A stretch of 64,000 nt of DNA, taken from Mesostigma viride (lineage: Eukaryota > Streptophyta > Mesostigmatophyceae > Mesostigmatales > Mesostigmataceae). The notes under the pieces were generated by a model that saw only the letters and a program-made list of their open reading frames with translations, searched no databases and was not told the DNA's origin. Location: contig RPFO01000575.1 in assembly GCA_009746045.1 (NCBI GenBank), positions 62,001 to 126,000 of the forward strand. The letters are read 5' to 3'. A program made the position numbers and the translations under genes. Of this stretch, positions 20,666 to 33,065 are shown one piece after another; positions within the stretch are counted from its first letter, which is position 1, and every line of letters begins with the position of its first letter.

Positions 20666-22364
20666 CCCCTAAATGGTCTGGCTGCCGATTTTCCGCCTAA
20701 AACTGAGTTACAGCCGACACGTCGGCCCCTTCTCGGGGGACCAAATGCCGCGAAAACTATTGAGAATTAGGAAACGTTTAGCTGAGAAGATCGAAAGTTT
20801 ATAATTTTCCTCACAGCATGGTACTAGGGTTTGCATACTTCTGACAAAGTTATAGAGGTGTTCTGGCCGGTCAAAGTACAAGGGGTCAGGGTACTTTTTC
20901 ACGTACAACGTGCATTCCGGAAAACGACGACCTGGCCATGGCGGCTTGTGCCCACGCATGGCATTTACGTTTTCGTTCGAATTTTCTGACCAAACTCAGG
21001 AAATTGATTTTATACGTCCTAAAGATGACACAGGCCGATTTTTGGTTCGCGGGAATGCCATTTGATAGGTGTCGGCAGCGTTCTTGCTGGAAAAAACTGC
21101 GATCAGGCCGGACGATAGAAACGTTGACAGCAATACCTTTCCGGCGTATTTTAAAGGATATATTGGTTTCTTTGTACTTTTTATGTTACATAGTAGTCGT
21201 AAACGTGCAATGGTGGCCAGAAATCGCCGAATCCAGCGACCATGCTGCACAACTTTGGTGTGCCGAAATGCGCCATTTTGCGGCCACCGCCTGGGCCAAG
21301 GTAACGCCATCCATGCCTGGTAAAGCTTAATCATCGTTTTCCTATCGATGTTTGACGTCTATATATGCGTTCTAGCTTGTGTAGCACATTCTTTTTGCAT
21401 TATTCATGCTCTTTCTTGACCCTGGCCTGGCCCCTTTCTAAAACACCCTTCTTAGATGCTTCCCTCAGTCAGTTGACCTGCCACAGGGTGATGGTGATAA
21501 GTTTTAGAGGCTGTATGGGTTTTAATACCTCCATATATGTTTGTTATACATTTCCCACACACATATTGCATGAGTGTGAGGCAGTTGGCTGGTCTCTGTG
21601 GCATCATCAAGCATGTAACCGGTGAGTAGAAGCTTCCCATTGTCAGCATGTGCCACCAGGTGTGCTGGCCATCACCTGGCAAGCTATAGCAGCTTAGGCC
21701 TAGTTTATCCTTGCTAGGGCAAGCTGAAATAGGCTTAAAATCACTAGTTTGTTGGTGGCTGCCTCCTAGAATGCATGCCTTGCGTAGGGTATCCGTACCA
21801 CGTTACCTACGTGCATGGACAAGGTGGTACCTGCACATAGGTGCCATGTAAGGGCAGTGTGATGATGCAGTTATGTTTCCCCATCATTGTGGAAGGGAAA
21901 TGTATTGTGTGGCATGGTTGGGGGCCATATTAGTAGGTATTAGTAGGTAGTATGCCCACTCCTACCCCCTTGGTTGCTTTTTACCAACGGTACCCCTATG
22001 GGCTGTACTGGGTGTAACTGCTGGTATACCCACCCAAATGATGACCCCAATGGCTCAAACTGTTCAGCAACTAATTGTTTATCATCCCTGAAGTGGTAGG
22101 TGCCTAGCTCTTACAACATAATTCAAAATGCATATTCTACCAAAAATGAAAACGCTCGTCTTGACCCCCCTGACTTTGACGGCAGTTATACATGGCCTAC
22201 CCTGCATATATGTAAGGTTGTGATATACCAACCCGAAGGGCAACTCATGGACATGCTTGGCCCCCAAGGACAGCCATTGGATATGGGTGGGTTGGATGGC
22301 ATCTGGTTTGCAAAATTGTGAAGTTACAGCCGATGCATCGGCAGTATTTCTGCCCATTTAGGGG
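20666..22364. mobile_element. piggyBac-like non-autonomous DNA transposon (TTAA target)
   Basis: A 1,699-bp insertion splits the B2 RNase H. It starts CCCCTAAATGG and ends in the inverted form CCATTTAGGGG (with one extra C on the right). TTAA lies on both sides (20,662-20,665 and 22,365-22,368), and the unoccupied site is seen in B1 (CTGTTTAAGGACC). TTAA duplication and CCC-starting ends are typical of piggyBac. Near each end is GTTACAGCCGA...TCGGC with a palindromic core. No ORF inside resembles a piggyBac transposase; the largest (20,938-21,330 plus, 20,996-21,334 minus) are unrecognised and overlap each other on opposite strands. Confidence 0.85.
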
Positions 22365-22368
22365 TTAA

Positions 22369-23878
22369 GGACCACCCAGTCAAGATCAGTGTGCACAGCA
22401 TAGGGGTTAGCAAGGAAACTGAGGACTGACTGACTGTCAGTGAGCAAGTGTGCCACCACCCCAGCATTGCTGCCTGCTTGCATCTGCAACCAAACCAGCA
22501 CATGATTCAAGTACCTGGCATGAAGCACTGCTGACACCACTGCCCTGCACTCAGCAGCATTGCTGCTGACAGCCTTGCGTCTATGCAACCGGCTGTACCA
22601 TGAAATGAGAGACAAGGGTGCATCATCATTCTGCACAAAATACAAGCCTGACTCCCTTGCCTGCAACTTGGTAATCTGCCTGGACTCCATGGAACTATCC
22701 ATCATAGCTTGCATGTGAATGGTTTTGTGGAGATCCAGGGAATGCAAGATAAGGGGAGGGCCTTCCTGGAGAGTTTTGGTGATGGCTTTGTGACCTACTT
22801 GCATCAAGACCTCATCATCAACTCTGCTAACCACAGCCAGGTGAGGTGCACAAGTTGAGCACAACCAGGTCCCATGCAGCTTGCCTCTAATGGTGGGACA
22901 GACTCCAGGTTTGATTTTGGTTTGCAAAACCTCCAAGCAACTGTGCATGTAATCATTGGGAGAGTAAAGTGCACACACCCACTGGTTTTGATGCTGCTGG
23001 AGTTGTAACATTGTGCCACAAAATTTCATGGCAGTGGTGCCCAGCTCTACTTGCTTGCCAATTTCAAAATGCTGAGACACTTGTTGTATAAACTCATCTA
23101 CAGCACGCCTTGGCCCAGCAATCAACTGATCATCCCCATGCCACACAAAGGTGAGTATGCCATGAGGGTGTGGGACCACAAAGAAGCAAGGGTCTATGTC
23201 ATCATATCTAGCCCCTAGCTTTTCAAACACAGCCTGAGCTGACATCCTGAAAATGCGAGGAGCTGATTGCAGCCCTTCAACACCTATGTTAGCTTTCAGG
23301 TACTGCTGAGGGATGTGTTTTGCCCAAACTCTGGGAGTGGAGACTACATACACCTGACCATGCCACACTTGTTGTGCTATCTCAGGTGAGCCTTTCAGGA
23401 AAGCCCTTTTAATGTCTGTAGCCTTACATACATAGTCATCCCCGTCATTGAGATGACCCACAAAGACAGACAGCAAGATTTTAAGAGAGGTCTGCTGAAT
23501 GCCTGGTGTGTACAACTCTGCCTCTGTCAGATCAGTGGTGCCCTTGAACTCTGTCACACAAGGTCTAGCATGGAAAATGACTGACCCATCTGCTGCTGGC
23601 TTATGTTTACACACAAACTTTAGGCGCAAGTGCTTGCACCCTGCAGGCTTTTTGTCAATAGGTGTGACAGGTGGAGTGTGAGAGGGGCTAAGAGGATCTG
23701 GCACTACCCATTCTTCCCTGGCCTTGTTGAAGGCCTCCACCCATTTTAGGAAACCTATGTGTGTGCGACAATCTTGCTCTATCTGTTCATAAGAAAGAGG
23801 AGACATTTTAGCCACATCATGCTTGCCCAAGCCAAAGGAGGTGGGATGAAGTTTTTGGTTATGAACCAAGTCTGCCAC
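22369..23878 (-). pseudogene. pol: RT and RNase H of B2
   Basis: A 506-residue ORF holds RT (DIKRAFLKG, DPCFFV, VWHGDDQLIAG) and RNase H up to the point where the TTAA element interrupts it. RT and RNase H are in one frame here, unlike B1. Upstream a small deletion around 23,937 (loss of the LLNTN-like stretch present in B1) shifts the frame from the protease-like part. Confidence 0.85.
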
Positions 23879-23919
23879 ACAGGGTTCTTGCCCTGGGGCA
23901 TACTTGGGGGTAGCAAATT

Positions 23920-24282
23920 TTACAGAAGCAATGTTGGTAGGGAAATTTTGAAATGATTTAGATCAACACCACCCAGGTCCTGGATGGCTAGTCTATCACT
24001 GGAGATAATTACACCAGGGTAAGATAGAAAAGGAGCCCCCAACAAAGCATTCCCTTTATAACCTTCCAATACCTGAAAAGGTGTGGGAATACCAAGTATA
24101 GTCAACATGACCTGACCTTGTACCTTGAGGGATGACTGCCCTGAGAAATCAGCCACATGGTGCCAGGGTGAAGGTTCCAAAGGCATATGGGGCACAGCCA
24201 GTGCACTAATAATGCTGACCTGGGCTTGCGTGTCCACTGCAACCGTAAATGGGCTATTGTCATTCTGCCCAACCTTCCCCAC
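23920..24282 (-). pseudogene. pol: Protease-like segment of B2
   Basis: The ORF reads VAVDTQAQVSIISALAV and later ALLGAPFL, the retropepsin signatures, followed by the conserved link LAIQDLGGVDLNHFKIS into RT. It is the counterpart of the C-terminal part of the B1 ORF at 12,076-13,998. Confidence 0.8.
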
Positions 24283-24283
24283 C

Positions 24284-25564
24284 TTAAGCTGATCCTGCAG
24301 CAGTTTGAGCTTTAGCTCTATGAACTGACTGTAGAATGCGAACAGCTTCTGCTAGGCTGCGTTTGGAAGATGCAGCTAGTGGCTGAGCTGTGTTCACAAT
24401 TGAAGAGGTGAGAGGTTGCTGCTCACCTGTTTTGCCATTGTAACCCTCTGCTGCAGGGGGCCAAGCCTGCAGTGACTGCCTACAATCATCAAGGGTGACC
24501 TGGGTGTCACAGTGGGTGTGGCTCTCACACTCACCAGTGGGTGTTCCAAACAACCACTCACTGGGCAACGCTGGGATGCCAGGCAACTGTACAGGGCTGT
24601 CGGCCAACAGCTCTTCCTCCTCTGCCACGTCTGACACAGTTGGAAAATACAATTTCATCCTGTGAGGTGAACACCTGTGAATCTTTCCCGTGTCATTGTG
24701 GTTAACCAGCACTGTCCTGCCAGTGGTATTAAACTTTAGGATGGTGGCTGGCCCATGCCAGGTACCCACCTTGCCTAGTCCCGACTCCTTGTAGAATAGG
24801 ACCTGATCCCCTTCTCTGAAGGTGGGACGTGGATGCTTTGCATCCTTAACAGCTAACCTGCTAGCTGTATGTGCTCGCTGTGCATTGTATAGGGCTAGTA
24901 CCTCAGGTGGATAAATGCCTGCATGCAATCCATCTGGTGTAATGATCACCCCTTGTGGGGTTTTCATGAGTGGCCTCCTGTTGAGGACTTGGCACAGCCT
25001 GGTTGACCACAGAGCTCTGTCAGCATATGACCCACTGTCAGCCAGCAGATTACCATCTTCCTTGGCTACAAGGGTTTTAATGGACCTGATGGCCCTTTCA
25101 ATAATGCCTTGTCTCTCATGATGTTCTATAGCCCAGCCAGATCAATAGCCTCACACCCTGGTTCATTGGCAAGACACGTGAACTGCTGATCCAGTAACAA
25201 TGCCTCCACAGGGTAGTACCTGGCCTGAGCAATCAAGAGAGCCCTGAGCAACTGTGTCTTGTCCATTCCAGGTAATGGTTCAATGGTTGTGTACCGTGAC
25301 CATGCATCTTTAAGTGCCAAGTAAGATTGTCCTTTTATACGAAAGACATCTCCTACCACCCTGCCCTTGCACTTAGGTGGGGTAGCTACATGCCACTTAG
25401 GGGGTTTGGGTGCATTGAACTGACAATGCTGGCAGTGGGATCTGACCACCTGGCAAGCACGTCTGAGTGCTGCCCCCCCTATTGCTGCTGCCACCACCTC
25501 TGCACTCACTTCATGCCCATAAAGGAAGTGCAACTGCAAAGCAAGCTCCTGAATACTGATATGA
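24284..25564 (-). pseudogene. pol: Integrase of B2 (frameshifted)
   Basis: The N-terminal zinc site and catalytic core are at 25,126-25,564, with HFLYGH, CQHC and LLLDQQF. The C-terminal part is at 24,284-24,967. A small insertion near 25,125 (AGAACATCATG instead of AGATCATG in the complementary strand) breaks the frame before the Glu region. The 5' end is cut by A2, and the frame resumes in gag at 36,173. Confidence 0.8.
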
Positions 25565-25569
25565 GCATC

Positions 25570-26184
25570 AGTTGTATGAGAGTGAATGCCACGAATTCCG
25601 CCATGGTTCTTGCAGGAAGTTGCCTTTATTAATAACAAGGAAACACAGACGTAAGTCACGTCACTTCCAAGACTGCACGCAGCACAGACGACAGGGTCGC
25701 AGTGCCAAGAGAACGTGCACGCAAGAACTGGCGTCCTAGAGCTACCAAGTCACACATATAGGTTGCTAGGGACGCGTCCAAGTATTCAGCTGCACTGTCA
25801 CAGCTGAACTGTCAATCAATTGATTACACAGACTCTGGCACGCCTTTGGCGCGCAGATCTATCAATTGTCCATACGGCTAGTCCTGTGGACCTATCCGTA
25901 CACTGCTCAGCATCAATTGTCTCATAGGTCCTGGCGCGCTACAGCGCCTACCTATCAATTGACCATCAAGTCCTGTACAAGTCCTGTCAACGTCCTGCGG
26001 ACTATCAAAGTGACACTTGTACATCCTGTGTCCGTACGCGCCCACAGTGGCGCGCCGGGTACTGTCGGCACAGCCTAGGAAACGTCATAACTTTTACGTT
26101 CCTTAACCAAATGAGGCGTTCAAGGTGCCGTTGGAAAGAGCGTAACAATCTCTATCCATCTAACGTAAATCCTTTACGTTAACT
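25570..26184 (-). repeat. 3' LTR of A2
   Basis: A 615-bp LTR, in element orientation AGTTAACG...CATACAACT, nearly identical to 35,547-36,167 and close to the A1 LTRs. Confidence 0.92.
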
Positions 26185-27133
26185 CCAATCCCTTCTTTTC
26201 TTTAGGGATCACATCCCCTGCCAGGGACCCTTGAAGTAGCTTGAAATGTCCTTCACTCCAGCTTGAAGCTTGAACAGATGTCTTTAATGGCCATTGCCAT
26301 TCCCCCAGCCTTTCTTTTAAGGAACTGGAAAAGAAACAGATCTGCCACAGGGAAAACCATTCCATGAGAAATGGATAAAAACCTATGGAAGTGGCATTAC
26401 AGAGTACCACCAGATATTAGAAGCACACAAAATTAAATACATACAGGTTAATTCTATGAGGTCTTCTCCAGGAATTAATCCCATCACCTCGGTAGAGCCT
26501 CCAGTACAATGACCTTCTGGCGGTGAGTTACATTAATCCCAGATACTAATCCCATAAAACCCAGTACATATTCAATATAAGTACAATAAATCCATGACAA
26601 TTAAAATACCACTTGACAAAGTAAGGCGTATTACAATAGTTTGCCTGTCATTCTCTCAACAGGGGTCTATTGGCGCCCGTCTTACGGCGCCCGTCTACTT
26701 GCCAGATGGTAAACTGCCACAGCAAACAAATGACAAAATGAAACACATAGGCAACAATTAAATCCTGCCCTGGGGAACTAGGGAAGTCTGAACAGGCAAA
26801 CACCTGAACAGGCCAGCTTGTAGAAACATAATACCAGGGAATCGAACCCCGCCCTATAAACCCCAGAATAAAGGTTCCCAGACCATTGTGAGAAGTATGT
26901 ACAAATATACATTTCTTTTAAAATAGAATACATGGTCTGTAATGGACCTGTCAACCTTGTGTAGTCAACAGCATGAACCCCAGCCAAAACCTGGCTGTAT
27001 CCTGATTAAAATCAGAGTGAGTGTACCATGGTCCATGAGCCTTAGTACAGACTAAAATACAGGTATTATGCCAGTCACAATGCTGACACTACCACACAAT
27101 CTGCTCTCCAATGCCCTATAACCAGGCACCAGC
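26185..27133 (-). other. 3' internal non-coding region of A2
   Basis: The counterpart of 6,066-7,016, with the same polypurine tract next to the LTR and the same B-box-like GGTTCGATTCC (minus strand near 26,838-26,850). No gene. Confidence 0.6.
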
Positions 27134-30100
27134 TTAGACAGCTTGCTGAGATGGGTCCATCAGAGACTGAAGAACCTTGTATTGCACTGCTGCCTTCTGC
27201 ACTAGCTTGGTCAAAGCATCAGCAGGATTGTCAACCCCAGGGATATGCTCAATATTGGCCAAGGAGGACAATTCCTTAAGAAGGAGATAATCCAAGTCCC
27301 TACTTCTGGCCATCTGCCTGTGCACAAACTGCACCATCCCCATGGAGTCTGTTTTTAGAAGAGTGGTAACCTGAAGTGGCCAAGGAGTGTTAGAAGTCAT
27401 CTGATGAAGCAACTCCTTCAGATAAAGGCTTGTGTGAATGCCTTCACAAATAGCCCTGCATTCTGCCACATCACTGCTGACAGCCACCCGTTTGTGCAGG
27501 CGACTAAACCAGCTCACCAAACTCCCCAGGCCTTCCTGTCTGAGCACAAAGAGCCCTGCAGCCCTGCCCCTGACCTTGGAGACCTGCCTGCTGTCCATTG
27601 AGCTATCCACATACAGCTCCATGCAAATGGGTTGTGATAAATCCACTGCAGACAACAGAATGCCAGATGAAGCCCTGACCTGATCAGCCACCTTGGCAGA
27701 CCCTAGCTCCACCAGCATGTCATCAGGCAACCTGGCTATGACCATAAGGTCTGGCCTGGAAATGCCTGCCACCCAAGCAACCATGCCCCTCACCATGGGA
27801 CACAGTGCCTGTGTGATGGTTGGAGGAAGCTTGCTAATGAGGGTCTCTTGATAATCATTGCCCCCCACCAGCAGCATACGCCACTCCCCCCCTTCTTCAC
27901 CAGTGTGGCCTCCATGCCCACAAACAGCAGAGGCTCATTCTCCACCTGCCATTGCTCCCTACCCAGAGGAAACTTGGACTTAATGATGGAGATCAGCTCC
28001 TTAAGCCACGACGTGGGAGCTATCAGATGTAGGTCATCCCCGTGCAGCGAAGCATACACTGGTAGGCCTTCCCATTGCCCCAGAAACAGACAGGGGTCTA
28101 CAGGAGAGACCTTCAAGTTGCAATGCTCCTTCAGGAAACGGTTGAGAGTCTCCCTCCAGATTATTGGACTTGACCTCAGGCCCTCCAGGCCCTTGAGGAT
28201 TTTAAGGAACTCCGTGTGGATGTCCCTTTTCCATACAGCAGGCACCCTAACATAGAAAGGCGTCTTGCCCTCCCACTTTTCCTGTGCCACATCTGCATCC
28301 CCTCCAGAAATGCCCTCTTGAAGTCTACCACCACTGAGCCATAGTCCAAGCCCTTGTTGAGAAGGCCTAGAAATACACACAGCAGCAGCCTCCAAGTATC
28401 ATGCAGCATGCCAGGGGTATACAACTCCTCAGCAGTGCACTCACCAGTACCCTTGAACTCATTCAGCACTGGCCTGACATGTGGTACCTTGACCCCGTCC
28501 ACCTCCTTCATCTTGATGACAAACTTGAGCTTGAGTAGACGTCGTGCAGGAGGCAGGTCATTGACAGGTTCCACGCATTTCTTGGAGATCCAGTCCTCCC
28601 CAGATTTAATCAGACCCAGTGTGACCTGGGGACACATAATGGGAGAGGACATGAGCTTCACCAGGCCTTGGTAGTTGATAGGGCTGTGTCCAGCAAGTGA
28701 GTGAGGACCAATGCCCAAACTGCTTGGATGACTAGCAGCTGGCAGTATGAGGTCATCAACCAAGGGCTCCTGCCCCTGGCACACTTGCACACGCTTAACC
28801 GTCCTGGTTACTGCACGTGATAGGTGAGTGGTCCTGAAATTAATCAGTGGGACCTGACCAGCCCCTTCCTTAGTCAGGAGAGAGGACGTGATCACTACCC
28901 CATCCTGGCATAGGAAATTCTGCCCCAGAAGAGCAGGTCCTTGATAGCCCTCCAAGACACAAAAAGCAGTGTCCTGTCCAAGGATAGGAATGAATACCTC
29001 ACCCAGTACCTTCACGTGTACCCCGCCACTGAAGTCAGACACAAACTGATAGCTGGGTTCAGTCATGCTGTACCCTGCTGCAGCCCTGGTCCCAATGATG
29101 GAAACCTGAGAATTAGTGTCTACCTCTAAGGCAGTGTCCAGCCCCAGATTGCCATGCCACCTGAGCTTGGCTACCTTGGGCTGCTTCTTGGCCCTTTGTA
29201 GAGCCCCAATCAATCCAGCCAAACTTGTCCCCCTGGGCTTGGTTAGTGCCTTGGGCTTGACAGTTGACTCCCCAGCTGTTGACCTTGCAGCCTGTTCAAC
29301 AAGTACCTCTGCAACCTGGCCAGGGCTGACAGATTCCCCTGCAACAGATGTGGTCGTTGCGTCAGTGATGTCACTTGGGACCTGAAAATCCTGCAGATCC
29401 TGTGAGCCTTGTGCCTGACTGCCCTCATTCATCAGGTTAGGCTTGACATATGACCAACTCAGCCGGTGCACATGCTTTGGTTCGTCCTCCATGCTGACCA
29501 AGCATGCGTGGCTAGCTTCATCAACCTGGGTAACCACCCCAGGACTCCAGCTACCACGTTTGCCATAAAGGCTAGGTTCCTTCCAAGCTAGGACCTTCTG
29601 ACCCACTTGTGGCTCCAGCATCTTCCAACCCCGGTCCTTCTCCCTCAGCTTGGCAAAGGTGACATGTGCAGCATGTTTCCAGCCCTCCAGCACATGTGGT
29701 GGGCACAGGCCATGATATAGACCCATTGGGCTGACAGCAACTCCATCATAGTAGAAGTTAACCCTGCTGTTCAGCTGCTGCTCCACGTTCCTCAGCCATG
29801 CACTCCTGACAAGTGCAGGTGCAGACAAGGGTACCCAGTCTTCAGAGATGATCAATTTCTTGACCTCCTGGATTGCCCTCTCGATAGCACCCTGCTGCCC
29901 ATGAGCCTCCCTAGGTGTAACCAGCAACTCAGGAAGGGTAGGATCACCCTTGAGATGCTGAAACTGCATGTCCACCTGGATCCTTGTGGTAGGAAACTTG
30001 GCTCTTACATTCTGCAGGGCAGCCAGCAAGTACCTGTTCTTCATAGAAGGTAAATGCTCCAGCACCTTGTATTTTGTGTACCTGTCCACGCACACCAACA

Positions 30101-30617
30101 GTTGCATGCCCCTGATGTGTTGGATATCACACTGCAGATCACCAATGCTCTGAGGTAGAGCTTTGGCATGTGATTTCCTGGGCTTGTTGGAGGACAACTG
30201 GCACTTACACCGTGAGGCAGCTTGCTGACACGCCTTAAGAAGGGGTGCCCTGCCCATACGGAAGGCAAAGTTGTTTGACAGAGAAGTGGCATGCCCAAAC
30301 ATGTTGTGGATTCGGGCACCCAACTCCTGGTACACAGAGGAAGCAGTCCCTGGCACAGTCAGGACTGTGCTGTCAGGTTGTCCAGCATCACCATGCTGAC
30401 TTCCATCCTGTTCTGACTCAGAGCCTGAGTCACCCTGCTCATGCCCAACACCTGGACCGCCAGCAGGGACCACATGCATACCACCAGAGGCCTTCACACC
30501 CCTCTGTGGTTGTACATTGGTTTCTCTCAAAATGAGAGGTCCACCCTCGTGCCCAGCACGAGGATGCATGGGGTCAGACATTCTTACAGCTGCACCAGCT
30601 GTCAAGGACGTCTTCAT
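27134..30617 (-). CDS. pol: Pol of A2 (two frameshifts)
   Basis: The frame opens at 30,617 (MKTSLTAGAAVR) and covers integrase, protease-like VDTNSQVSII and the first part of RT to FKRAFLEG. There a C4 run on the plus strand (28,299-28,302) is one base shorter than the G5 run in A1. RT continues in another frame to LHGDD and FVGME. The G7 run at 27,886-27,892 then gives the same RT/RNase H break as in A1. RNase H ends at 27,134. One A fewer upstream (near 30,718) also puts pol out of frame with gag, unlike A1. Confidence 0.88.
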
Positions 30618-30757
30618 AGGAACCTGTACCTCTCCAGGTGACCTGGGGCCACCCTGAACCTGGAGATCACCCTCTTGTTGCCCAGATATAAAATCTGCAT
30701 TGGAGCACCTGGCCTCCCCCTGGGTGAATTAAGGTGTGTAGGGGTTGCCTCAGACAG

Positions 30758-31873
30758 TCACTGCTCCTTGTTGTCTTCTTGCTGACTGCCCTTTGAAGGC
30801 TGGCCTGCCTGGGACTTGTTGTTGTTCTTGTTGTTGTTGTTGTTATTCTTGTTGCTGCCCTGGCCCTGGGTCTTCTTGAAGCTGGGACACTCCTTCTTGA
30901 TGTGCCCCCACCCCTTGCACAGGTAGCACTGGATCTTTGACTTGCCCTGGCCACTGCCCCCGTTGTCAGACGCGTTGCCCTGCTTGGGCTGACCACCCAC
31001 CCGCCTGAACACCGACTTGGAGTGTGACCTCCTGTCAGGGTCGGGTGAATGATTGGCCTTCCGCTTGTTATGGTTGCCCCTACGCCCTCCTTGGCTTCTG
31101 TCAGCCTCGGACGATTTGGAGCCACCCTGGGTACGCCCACCTGCCTGGGTAGCCTTCACTGCTGGCACTCCACCCTCAAACAGCTCCTCTGCCTCGAGTG
31201 CTTGTTTGATTATGACCTTGTAGGCCTTGAGGGTTGAGTGTGGGGCACACATGACCTTTAAGGAGCCACGTGTCGCCTTATCCAGCCCAGAAACCTTGAG
31301 CCAGTTGGTCAGGGCTATGTTATCAGCAACATTAAAGCCATGAGCCCTGCCCTCCTCAACCATTTTACAATAGTTGAGAAAGTTCTGGATCAGGTCCCCC
31401 TTGACCTCCCACCCCTGGTATTTATCCTGCCAATGGATCCCCACTTTCTTCCTCTGATCCTCTAGCAGTTCCTTTAACTCTGCCACGTAGCTTGACCAGG
31501 CCTTGTTGGCCTTCTTACACTCTCTAGTGAGGTCCTTGATCTGATCTGTACATTTGCCAAAAGTCTGGCTACCTATCCAGATCTGGTAATAGTTTGTACC
31601 ACCGTACAAACTTGGAAACCCCTCTAGCCCCTCCACAAACTCCTCAGCCTGTTTGGGCTTTGTGTCTGACGTGACAGGTTGTAGTTGATTCACAATAAGC
31701 AAACCCTGGGTAGTGAGATCATAGCCAAGAACAGCTTGTGTATTATTATTATGCAAAGGGAGATTGGTGATCTCTCCGGTGACCCCCACGTCATCTACGT
31801 GAGCGGTCCCACTACCAGCACCACCACCATTCCCACTGGCTGGGGCACCTTTGCTACGGCGCCCGTCTGCCAT
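30758..31873 (-). CDS. gag: Gag of A2
   Basis: 371 residues beginning MADGRRSKGAPASG, with the zinc knuckle CYLCKGWGHIKKEC and the same TGA CTG stop context as A1. An Asn-rich stretch near the C-terminus is longer than in A1. Confidence 0.92.
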   Translation of the reverse strand: MADGRRSKGAPASGNGGGAGSGTAHVDDVGVTGEITNLPLHNNNTQAVLGYDLTTQGLLIVNQLQPVTSDTKPKQAEEFVEGLEGFPSLYGGTNYYQIWIGSQTFGKCTDQIKDLTRECKKANKAWSSYVAELKELLEDQRKKVGIHWQDKYQGWEVKGDLIQNFLNYCKMVEEGRAHGFNVADNIALTNWLKVSGLDKATRGSLKVMCAPHSTLKAYKVIIKQALEAEELFEGGVPAVKATQAGGRTQGGSKSSEADRSQGGRRGNHNKRKANHSPDPDRRSHSKSVFRRVGGQPKQGNASDNGGSGQGKSKIQCYLCKGWGHIKKECPSFKKTQGQGSNKNNNNNNKNNNKSQAGQPSKGSQQEDNKEQ

Positions 31874-31903
31874 TCTGCACTACAAGCTATTCAAAAACAC
31901 CTC

Positions 31904-32647
31904 TGTCAAATATCTAGCGATGTTTCTCTACTTTTGTCACGCATTATGTTATCACGCATTATATGCGGGGAAAATTGACGCCGTCAGCTAGGTGTTTATT
32001 TACACGATTTGTTGTTGGGTTTGCATCCCTATTAATTGCACCCACAGGTCGTTGACTAGTTTAATATCATATACAATGTTTGAGTGTACTAAAATCCGAA
32101 TGATGTTGCTCGGAAAACAGCAAGCGTTACCTGTCAGCACCGTTACAGGTGCCGTAATTTACATCGGCTCTCTCCGGATCAGATCAGGTCCGCAGTTTGT
32201 GGTGCCGCCCTGGAGGCGATAGGACTTTGAGCCTATCAGACCACACACACAATGTACCATGATGTGGACAATAGATTACAGGCTGCAAAGTCGTTATTAT
32301 CTAGTGTTCTTTCCGTGGTTGTAGAGACGCTAAGCTGCAGTGCCGTCAGATGTAAATCAACGGTGCATAATGCATTAGCCGCCACTACTTTGTGTTCCTA
32401 GAGTTGTTTGCTTGCCTAGCCGTGTGTGGCCCCGACCCAGTGTTGGTCGTGTGACCCTGCCCAGTGTTGGCATTGTCATTTGCCCTGGCCCAGTGTTGGC
32501 TATGGTAGACTGCGCCCAGTGTTGGCCGCACCGTGTTTTCCACTCTCAGTAAACGTATTTTAATACAAGAAGTCTTTTCCATACACTTGTGCAATATCTG
32601 GGTCATAACAGGCAAAAGATCTTTCCTCCGAGCCCCGGTTTCTGACA
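31904..32647 (+). repeat. 5' LTR of element C
   Basis: 744 bp, TGTCAAATATC...GGTTTCTGACA. An array of CCCAGTGTTGG-like motifs lies at about 32,415-32,525. Confidence 0.93.
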
Positions 32648-32660
32648 TGGTATCGAGTAG
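32648..32660 (+). promoter_or_regulatory. Primer-binding site of element C
   Basis: TGGTATCGAGTAG directly follows the LTR. It resembles the initiator-Met tRNA primer site of plant copia elements, which starts TGGTATC. Confidence 0.75.
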
Positions 32661-32666
32661 CGAGTG

Positions 32667-33065
32667 ATGCCTATGAACCCATATTTTCCAATTCCCAACG
32701 ACCGCAACCTGAGATCTGGAATTGAGCTTTTTCAATTTCCCGAAGAATCTTGCCCAGACTACCTCGCAAGAGCAAATCTGCTTTTTGCCCAAGTTGAAGA
32801 CATCTTCCCGGGCGTGTTTCCTGAATCTGCCTACTGCCGCTGGCTCCTGCGTGGCATTCGACAAGAATTTTTCAACTGTGTGTGTTTCAGCGAACTTCCA
32901 GACTTTTCAATCAGAAATCTACAGGATCTGCTCGACAACAACGCAGTATCTCTGGAGAGATTAAATCACACTTTACTTCACATTACAAATCTCCAACGCA
33001 ATCAAGAACATGTCGGGAGGTGCGCCAGCTGTGGCACGAGAAGTCAAGGAGAGCAGCGTTCTTAG
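32667..33065 (+). CDS. Small ORF at the 5' end of element C
   Basis: About 133 codons from ATG (MPMNPYFPIPNDR). The part YLARANLLFAQVEDIFPG...WLLRGIRQEF is reminiscent of a capsid-type Gag segment. Its end overlaps the start of the Gag ORF at 33,010 in another frame. Either it is a separate upstream ORF or a remnant. Confidence 0.5.
   Translation: MPMNPYFPIPNDRNLRSGIELFQFPEESCPDYLARANLLFAQVEDIFPGVFPESAYCRWLLRGIRQEFFNCVCFSELPDFSIRNLQDLLDNNAVSLERLNHTLLHITNLQRNQEHVGRCASCGTRSQGEQRS

Noticed and set aside
20938..21334. piggyBac transposase inside the TTAA element
   Set aside because: Neither strand shows the Asp motifs or the length expected, and the two ORFs overlap antisense.
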